DNA from: Flavobacteriales bacterium
Lineage (GTDB): Bacteria; Bacteroidota; Bacteroidia; Flavobacteriales_F; PHOS-HE28
NCBI GenBank assembly: GCA_030584065.1
Contig: CP129489.1
Coordinates: 2,957,497-3,021,496, forward strand
Length of the DNA stretch: 64,000 nucleotides
Direction of reading: 5' to 3'
Of this stretch, positions 58,670 to 64,000 are shown one piece after another. Every line of letters begins with the position of its first letter. Position 1 is the stretch's first letter. The position numbers were made by a program, and so were the translations under genes. The notes below the pieces were generated by a model. That model saw only the letters and a program-made list of their open reading frames with translations, searched no databases and was not told the DNA's origin.

Positions 58670-59223
58670 TGCGAAGGGCATCTCCGGCGACCCCTCTTCG
58701 GCGCTTATTGCTGGCGCTTCCGCTGCTGCTCTGCTCGGCCGCACAGCAGCCCCGTGATGCCGAGAAGGATACCACTTCCATCCTGCAGGCCAACTACCTC
58801 TACAACATCGCCAAGCTGGTGGAGTGGAGGGATGAGGGGATGCGCCAGGGCAACTTCATCATCGGGGTCATCGGTGGGGCGAACCTCTACCAGGAGCTGA
58901 TCAAGCAGTATAGCACGCGCACGATCGGCAAGCAGCCGATCGAGGTGCGCAAGCTTCCGCGCTCCCCCGATGTAGAGCGCTGCCACATCCTTTTTGTCGG
59001 CAAGAGCGAGCTGGCAGTGCTCCCGGAACTGCTCAAAAGGATGCAGGGCAAGCCCACCATGATCGTCACCGAGTATGCCGGTGCCCTGGAGGATGGGGCG
59101 GTGGTGAACTTCGTGAAGGTGGACAATCTGCTCAAGTACGAGCTGAGCATGGCCAATGCCCGCCGGCACGGGCTGGTGGTCGGCCTCACCCTGAAGAACC
59201 TCGCCCATCGCGTGGAGGAATGA
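58669..59223 (+). CDS. YfiR-like (DUF4154) exported protein
   Basis: 184 residues with signal peptide (RRLLLALPLLLCSAAQ). Core of the YfiR/DUF4154 family: LQANYLYNIAKLVEWRDEGM, FIIGVIGGANLYQELIKQYS, CHILFVGKSELAVLPELLKR and VNFVKVDNLLKYELSMANAR. YfiR proteins are periplasmic repressors of signalling enzymes in other phyla. In Bacteroidota the family often precedes membrane sensors. Here it is coupled (ATGA overlap) to a TPR protein and then a HAMP-SpoIIE phosphatase. The start at 58669 was chosen for the signal peptide. Confidence 0.84.
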   Translation: MRRASPATPLRRLLLALPLLLCSAAQQPRDAEKDTTSILQANYLYNIAKLVEWRDEGMRQGNFIIGVIGGANLYQELIKQYSTRTIGKQPIEVRKLPRSPDVERCHILFVGKSELAVLPELLKRMQGKPTMIVTEYAGALEDGAVVNFVKVDNLLKYELSMANARRHGLVVGLTLKNLAHRVEE

Positions 59224-60110
59224 CCATGGCACCCCGCATCCTCATCACTTGGGCCGCTGCGCTGCTGGCCTTCGCCCTGAGAGCCCAGGACCCCCTGGTG
59301 GAGGCGCTGCGCAAGTATCAGGCCGGGGACCTGCCGGGGGCCCGCACCCTGATCGATGAGGCGGTCTTGACCGATGCGCATGCCCGGGACCCCGAGGCGT
59401 GGCTGCTGCGCGGCTTCGTCTACAAGGATTTCTACAAATCGAGGGCCGGGAGCACCGAGGGGGATGCGGCTCGCGACACTGCGCTGGGCAGCCTGTATCG
59501 GACAATCGAGCTGGACAGGGACTCCACCTACCGCGAGAATGCGGTTCAGGCCTATGAATTCCTGGCCCGCTCGTGCTACAACGATGCGGCCAAGGCGCTG
59601 ACGGACGGGAAAGACCCCCGCGCCGTGGAGCTCTTCGATGCCTATCGCGAAGCGGTGCTGCGCCTGGATCCGCGCCAGGACATGCGCGCCCGGGAGACCG
59701 AATTCGCGAACGCCTTGGGCACCCTGTATACCCGGCGATTCAACGAGGACCGCACGCACACCGAGTGGTTCGAGAAGGCAGCGGACACCTACAGGGGTGT
59801 GCTGCGGATCGACCCCGACAACTACGGCGCGAACTACAACCTGGCCACCCTGTTCTACAACATGGGTGTTTACCGAATCCGTGAGCTGCAGGCGGAGGCG
59901 GACATCATCACCATGCAGCAGGTCCAGCAAGTGGCCCGCGAGTACTTCCAGCTCGCGCTGCCCTTCATGCTGAAGGCCCATGATATGAACCCTACCCGCA
60001 GGGAGACGCTACTGGGACTGGAGGGCATCTATTACAGCCTGCAGGACGAGATGAACTCCGAGAAGTTCCGCCGGCTGTACGAAGCCCTGCCGCCCCAGGG
60101 CGAACGCTGA
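59220..60110 (+). CDS. Exported TPR-type repeat protein
   Basis: 296 residues with signal peptide (LITWAAALLAFALRAQ). Helical repeats of TPR character: DPLVEALRKYQAGDLPGART, DPEAWLLRGFVYKDFYK, DPDNYGANYNLATLFYNMGV and LALPFMLKAHDMNPTRRETL. No catalytic motif. The ATG at 59220 overlaps the preceding TGA (ATGA); an ATG at 59226 is possible. Seven bp before the SpoIIE gene, so the three genes form an operon. It may be a periplasmic scaffold for the same pathway; inference. Confidence 0.78.
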   Translation: MTMAPRILITWAAALLAFALRAQDPLVEALRKYQAGDLPGARTLIDEAVLTDAHARDPEAWLLRGFVYKDFYKSRAGSTEGDAARDTALGSLYRTIELDRDSTYRENAVQAYEFLARSCYNDAAKALTDGKDPRAVELFDAYREAVLRLDPRQDMRARETEFANALGTLYTRRFNEDRTHTEWFEKAADTYRGVLRIDPDNYGANYNLATLFYNMGVYRIRELQAEADIITMQQVQQVAREYFQLALPFMLKAHDMNPTRRETLLGLEGIYYSLQDEMNSEKFRRLYEALPPQGER

Positions 60111-60116
60111 TCCGCC

Positions 60117-61904
60117 ATGGCGATCCGTATGACCATCGGACGCAAGATCGGGCTGGGTTTCGGCCTGTTCATCTTCTTCGCGCTGGTGGTGGTGCTGCTC
60201 ACCAACCGTACGCTTGAGCGCAGCCGGGAGATCAATGAGGAGATCAACGAGGTGTACTCGCCCTCGGTGGATGCGCTGGTGGAGCTGCGGAACCTCACCG
60301 TGAGCTCGCACATGCTCATCAAGCATTGGGCGCTCCTAGAGAGCCGTACGGATGCGCCGGAGAAGACGGCACTGGTGGAGATCACCACCCACGGGCTTCC
60401 CGCCGTTCTGGACCGGATCGACACGCTCATGGGCCGATGGAAGCCCGACGAGGTGGCCATCATGAGCGGCGTTTCCATACGGCTCGAGGAGCTTTTCCGG
60501 CTCCATGACCAGGTGAAGGAGATGCTGCCCAACCTGGAGAGCTATCGCGACCCGTTCGTGCACATGCAGCGCACGGAGCTGGCCGAGGAGGGCGGGCCCA
60601 TCGATGTGCAGACGGGCAAGGTGCTCGCCGAGCTGGACCGTCTGCTTGAGCTACAAGAGAGCAAACGCGTGCAGCTGGGCGGCGGCATGATCAAGAGCTT
60701 CGACTCGCTGAAGTTCTTCGTGCTGTACATGGGCCTTGGGCTCGTGGTCATCGGCATCATCGTGGCGTTCCTGATCATCCGGGACATCGTGGGCCCGCTG
60801 CTGCGGCTGCGCAATGTGCTGCTGAGCCTGGGAAGGGGCGTGTTCCCGCGCACCCGCGTGCGCACCACCAATGACGAGGTCGGCGACATGGGCAAGGCGC
60901 TCACCTCGCTCGTGGAGGGCCTGCGCCGGACCACGGAGTTCTCCCACGCCGTGGCGGCTGGCGACTTCACGGCCGATTACCAACCCCTGAGCGAGGAGGA
61001 TGTTCTGGGCCACGCCCTGCTGAAGATGCGCGATGAGCTCGGTCAGCGCGAGAGGGTGCTGGAGCTCAAGGTGGCCGAGCGCACCGAGGAGGTCGTACGG
61101 CAGAAGGAGGAGGTGGAGCGCCAGAGCCGGAAGGTGGTGGAGCTCTACAAGAACGTGACGGATAGCATCCGCTACGCCAAACGGCTGCAGGATTCGATTT
61201 TGCCGCCCGAGCGGCGCATCAAGGAGCTCCTTCCGGAGGCCTTCGTGTATTTCCGCCCGAAGGACATCGTCAGCGGTGATTTCTATTGGATGGAGCAGGT
61301 CGGCGACCGGGTGCTCTTCGCGGCCGTGGACTGCACTGGTCATGGCGTGCCGGGCGCCTTCATGAGCCTCATCGGCCATAACGGACTGAACCAGGCAGCG
61401 AAGGAGCGTGGCCTATCGCGACCAGGAGAGGTCCTGAAGGAGCTCAATCGCATCGCTTACGAGGCGCTCCACAAGGACCGGGAGCAGCACCTGGTGCGCG
61501 ATGGGATGGACATAGCACTGTGCAGCTACGACCCCGCTTCGGGCATCCTGGAGTTCGCAGGGGCGAACAGCCCGCTCTACATCGTGCGCGGGGGGGAGGT
61601 CCTCGTCTTCACGCCTACCAAGAGCGCCATCGGCAGCCTCGACCTCAACGGACAGGCATTCAACGAGCACCGGATCGAGCTGAAGCCGGACGACATGGTC
61701 TACATCTTCTCCGATGGGTACGCCGATCAATTCGGGGGGCCGAAGGGCAAGAAGTTCCTGTACCGCCGGTTCCGCGAGCTGCTGGTGGAGATCAGCGCTC
61801 AACCGGCCGAGCGCCAGCGCAGGCAGCTTCACGACGCCTTCAACGCCTGGAGGGGCGCCCACGAGCAGGTGGACGACATCCTGGTGATCGGCATGCGGGC
61901 GTAA
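60117..61904 (+). CDS. Membrane HAMP-SpoIIE (PP2C) serine phosphatase
   Basis: 595 residues. TM1 at about 10-30 (LGFGLFIFFALVVVLLTN), a helical sensory domain outside the membrane (about 31-200), TM2 (YMGLGLVVIGIIVAFLIIRD), then HAMP (RLRNVLLSLGRGVFPRTRVR), coiled coil (about 310-350) and a PP2C-type phosphatase (about 365-590): KDIVSGDFYWMEQVGDR, AAVDCTGHGVPGAFMSLIGH, LEFAGANSPLYIVRGGE and MVYIFSDGYADQFGGPKG. Metal-binding Asp residues are intact. SpoIIE-type enzymes dephosphorylate STAS anti-anti-sigma proteins; the RsbW-like kinase at 36857 would be the opposing activity, but the link is unproven. Confidence 0.91.
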   Translation: MAIRMTIGRKIGLGFGLFIFFALVVVLLTNRTLERSREINEEINEVYSPSVDALVELRNLTVSSHMLIKHWALLESRTDAPEKTALVEITTHGLPAVLDRIDTLMGRWKPDEVAIMSGVSIRLEELFRLHDQVKEMLPNLESYRDPFVHMQRTELAEEGGPIDVQTGKVLAELDRLLELQESKRVQLGGGMIKSFDSLKFFVLYMGLGLVVIGIIVAFLIIRDIVGPLLRLRNVLLSLGRGVFPRTRVRTTNDEVGDMGKALTSLVEGLRRTTEFSHAVAAGDFTADYQPLSEEDVLGHALLKMRDELGQRERVLELKVAERTEEVVRQKEEVERQSRKVVELYKNVTDSIRYAKRLQDSILPPERRIKELLPEAFVYFRPKDIVSGDFYWMEQVGDRVLFAAVDCTGHGVPGAFMSLIGHNGLNQAAKERGLSRPGEVLKELNRIAYEALHKDREQHLVRDGMDIALCSYDPASGILEFAGANSPLYIVRGGEVLVFTPTKSAIGSLDLNGQAFNEHRIELKPDDMVYIFSDGYADQFGGPKGKKFLYRRFRELLVEISAQPAERQRRQLHDAFNAWRGAHEQVDDILVIGMRA

Positions 61905-61911
61905 GCCCCCG

Positions 61912-62751
61912 CTACTGGAATGTCCAGCCCCCCCCGCTGGCGGTTTCCCGTGGGTTCATGCACATCACGGGAATCTGGGCCTCATTGGTGATCACCTCCT
62001 GCTCATAAGGTACGCCCAGCACACCGAAGATGTTCCCCTGGGCCAGGTTCATGATGGCGATCAGGTCGGCATCAACGGATACCGCGTGCTTGATGACGGA
62101 CTTGACGAAATCGCCGCTGTCCTCTTGGGCGATCACCGCATCATGCGTGATGCCGCGCTCGTCGAGGTATTGATTCGCGAACTTGATGTGGTTCATCAGC
62201 TGCTTGCGCAGGAACTCATCATTCTCCTTGGGCGTGATGAGATGCACCTTGCTGTTGAAGTACTTGGCCATATCGGCCACAAGCGTCAGCTTCTGGCGCG
62301 TCTCCTTGTGGAGGTCCAGCGGCACCACGATGGAATCATAGCCGCCTTCCTTGATGGAGCGCTCCTGCACCACGATGAACGGTACGTTCGAGCTTGTGAT
62401 CACGCGGAGGGCCCGGCTGCCGGTCAGGAACTGCATGCCGCGCATGCCGTGGGTTCCCATCACGATGAGGTCGGCCCCGATTTCCGCGGCCGCATCGCCG
62501 ATGTCATCGAAGATCGACCCGATGCGCACGAGCTTGTGCACGGCGATGCCGGTTTCCATGGCCTGGGCGCGCTGCTGCTCGAGTTCGAGCTTCCGACGGG
62601 TCTCGTCCACCTCGTCCTGCTTCGCCACCACATGCAGCAGGTAGACCTCGGCGCCGGTGTGCTTGGCCAGGCGCATGGCATGGGCAATCGCGTTGTCTGC
62701 CACCTTGGTGAAGTCGGTCGGCACGAGGATCTTGTTGGTCTTTCCGCTCAT
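61912..62751 (-). CDS. Tandem universal stress protein (UspA x2)
   Basis: 279 residues, two UspA domains. The first (about 1-145) has KILVPTDFTKVADNAIAHAM and the ATP-binding G-T-H-G loop VMGTHGMRGMQFLTGSRALR, which fits G-2x-G-9x-G(S/T). The second (about 155-279) starts DSIVVPLDLHKETRQKLTLV and lacks the full nucleotide loop. Tandem Usp proteins are common stress-related proteins of Bacteroidota. Starts at 62751. Convergent with the SpoIIE gene (7-bp gap), divergent from ssb. Confidence 0.9.
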   Translation of the reverse strand: MSGKTNKILVPTDFTKVADNAIAHAMRLAKHTGAEVYLLHVVAKQDEVDETRRKLELEQQRAQAMETGIAVHKLVRIGSIFDDIGDAAAEIGADLIVMGTHGMRGMQFLTGSRALRVITSSNVPFIVVQERSIKEGGYDSIVVPLDLHKETRQKLTLVADMAKYFNSKVHLITPKENDEFLRKQLMNHIKFANQYLDERGITHDAVIAQEDSGDFVKSVIKHAVSVDADLIAIMNLAQGNIFGVLGVPYEQEVITNEAQIPVMCMNPRETASGGGWTFQ

Positions 62752-62977
62752 CGCTCGAATCGTTTTCGTTATGTCTGCTGGAGGCCGGCTGCGAATGTAG
62801 AGGCTGCTGCCATGCGATGATATCCCGCATGGGATCCGGAAGCCGCAAAACAAACGGAGGCAAACGCAGGTGAACGCCTGCAAACGGAAATCGGACGGAT
62901 CAGGACCCGACGACCGGTTCCCTTTGCCGTCGAAAGGGCTGCGGCCCGCGGGACATCAAGAACCAAACGAACAAGCC

Positions 62978-63343
62978 ATGACAACGACGATGAAGAACAA
63001 GGTGCAGCTGATGGGACATGTGGGCCAGGAGCCCGAGCTGAAGACCGTTGGGAACGGCCAGTCCGTTCTCCGCTTGCGCTTGGCGACCAATGAGCGCTAC
63101 AAATCGGCCCAAGGGGAGTGGAAAGAGGACACGCAATGGCATACCGTTGTGGTGTGGGGCAGGCAGGCGGAGCGCATGGCCGCAGTGGTGCGCAAGGGGA
63201 GCGGTATCGCGGTGGAGGGCCGGCTGGTGCACGGCTCCTACGAAACGAAGGATGGCACCAAGCGCTTCACGACGGACGTGGTCCTCTCCGATTATCAGCT
63301 CCTCGCCGCCAAGCCCGATCAAGGGGCGGCGGCCATGGATTAG
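62978..63343 (+). CDS. ssb: Single-stranded DNA-binding protein (short form)
   Basis: 121 residues. OB fold: KNKVQLMGHVGQEPELKTVG, LRLRLATNERYKSAQGEWKE, TQWHTVVVWGRQAERMAAVV and GIAVEGRLVHGSYETKDGTK, all SSB landmarks. It ends KPDQGAAAMD and has no linker or acidic DDDIPF-type tip, so it cannot recruit partner proteins the standard way; possibly a second SSB of the genome. The start at 62978 follows family N-termini. A region of CAAACG repeats lies 100 nt upstream. Confidence 0.88.
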   Translation: MTTTMKNKVQLMGHVGQEPELKTVGNGQSVLRLRLATNERYKSAQGEWKEDTQWHTVVVWGRQAERMAAVVRKGSGIAVEGRLVHGSYETKDGTKRFTTDVVLSDYQLLAAKPDQGAAAMD

Positions 63344-64000
63344 GGCAGCTTCACGATCCGGTTGCTACGCACTCCGGCCGGCTCCTGCACGATGATCGTG
63401 TAGCAGCCGGCCGGAAGCGTGGAAAGGCGGACCAGTTGCGGCTCGGATGAAGGTGCCAGGGTCTGCTGGTGGACGGTTCGGCCGCGGCTGTCCACCACGG
63501 TCAACCACGCGGGTGCCGGCCCGGAAGCCCTCACGCTGACGGCATCGTTGAACGGTGTCGGCCATATCCAGGCTGGGGCATCGTACCATGGCTCTTTCAT
63601 GCCTACGGCGTTCGGCCAAACCGCCCGGCAGACCGTGGTGGTGCAGGTGTCGCTCAGCAGCGGTCCCCATACCCGGAGCGTACCGCACACATTGTACTCC
63701 TGGCTCCAGGCGTAGGCATGCACGGCGATGGTTCCTGTTCCGGTCACTCCGTCGCCGAAATCCCAGTCGACCCGTGCGTTCATGCCCGACGTGCGTGAAG
63801 TATCGAGCACCCCAACCAGGTTGCCATAGGTCAGCGCCTCGAAGCCGTGGCTCACCAGCTCGCTGCAGGGTACATCGCCGGGCCCGAGGTAGAGCCACTG
63901 GCACCGCGTGGCCGTGCAGCTGGTGGGCGGCGCGCCCACTACCGTAAGGCATATCTGGTAGGGCCCCGTGCCCGTGAACGTGTGCGTTGGCGTTGAAGCC
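63340..64000 (-). CDS. T9SS cargo protein with PKD domain (C-terminal 219 residues; runs off window)
   Basis: The frame is open through base 64000 on the minus strand, so the 5' part is missing. Visible: a segment typical of the end of a PKD domain (THTFTGTGPYQICLTVVG), then a second PKD domain (VDWDFGDGVTGTGTIAVHAY) and a sorting domain (IWPTPFNDAVSVRASGP ... RLSTLPAGCYTIIVQEPAGV). Exported surface or secreted protein; nothing more can be said. Its stop overlaps that of ssb by 3-4 bp. Confidence 0.8.
   Translation of the reverse strand, partial: ASTPTHTFTGTGPYQICLTVVGAPPTSCTATRCQWLYLGPGDVPCSELVSHGFEALTYGNLVGVLDTSRTSGMNARVDWDFGDGVTGTGTIAVHAYAWSQEYNVCGTLRVWGPLLSDTCTTTVCRAVWPNAVGMKEPWYDAPAWIWPTPFNDAVSVRASGPAPAWLTVVDSRGRTVHQQTLAPSSEPQLVRLSTLPAGCYTIIVQEPAGVRSNRIVKLP

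Overview
The window is high-GC DNA (visibly about 62-67% G+C in most genes) from a member of the Bacteroidota, most likely an uncultured Flavobacteriales-type organism. The reasons are six exported proteins with C-terminal domains resembling the type IX secretion (T9SS) sorting domain, a porZ-recO neighbourhood, a DUF4175 - HATPase - ybeY - mnmG order, Bacteroidota-type promoter motifs (TAnnTTTG and variants) in front of many genes, and almost no Shine-Dalgarno sequences. The species name is inference; the phylum assignment is strong. Long open frames lie antisense to nearly every gene because of the GC content and are not annotated.

Layout. 1-9.2 kb: cysS (partial), an exported YwqK/MORN-repeat protein, an SDR-type threonine dehydrogenase, trhO, then a tyrosine-degradation pair (hmgA, hppD) with a four-helix-bundle gene wedged between them, a small iron-permease-like protein and uvrC. 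9.2-15.7 kb: T9SS cargo, a GT2 glycosyltransferase, an aldehyde dehydrogenase, a kelch-like T9SS cargo and a LysE-type exporter. 15.7-28.8 kb, mostly minus strand: gpsA, an M28 peptidase, oligopeptidase B, recO, porZ, tRNA-Cys, folB, gltX and a T9SS cargo with three internal repeats. 28.9-33.3 kb: two paralogous T9SS cargo genes around a second GT2 gene. 33.4-44.3 kb, mostly plus strand: DUF4175 protein, anti-sigma-type ATPase, ybeY, mnmG, a methyltransferase, an ALDH7-type dehydrogenase and a thioredoxin-like lipoprotein. 44.3-52 kb: M28 peptidase, rpiB, then a translationally coupled MORN-repeat protein / six-PAS histidine kinase / LytTR regulator operon. 52-64 kb: rnr, prs, rplY, pth, ferritin, an M28 peptidase, a YfiR-TPR-SpoIIE signalling group, a tandem universal stress protein, ssb and a partial T9SS cargo.

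The strongest unusual signals are: (1) an element at 5175-5728 in which a low-GC four-helix-bundle gene (the protein family of 23S rRNA intervening sequences) is bracketed by 40-bp arms of 8-bp tandem repeats in inverted orientation, inserted exactly between hmgA and hppD, plus a gene-less element of the same design with 7-bp units 1.2 kb upstream; (2) two near-perfect parS sites, one inside mnmG and one covering the start codon of the next gene, suggesting origin-proximal DNA; (3) a repeated arrangement of TAnnTTxG motifs 4-7 nt before start codons, suggesting leaderless transcripts; (4) T9SS cargo genes directly followed by GT2 glycosyltransferases at two loci.
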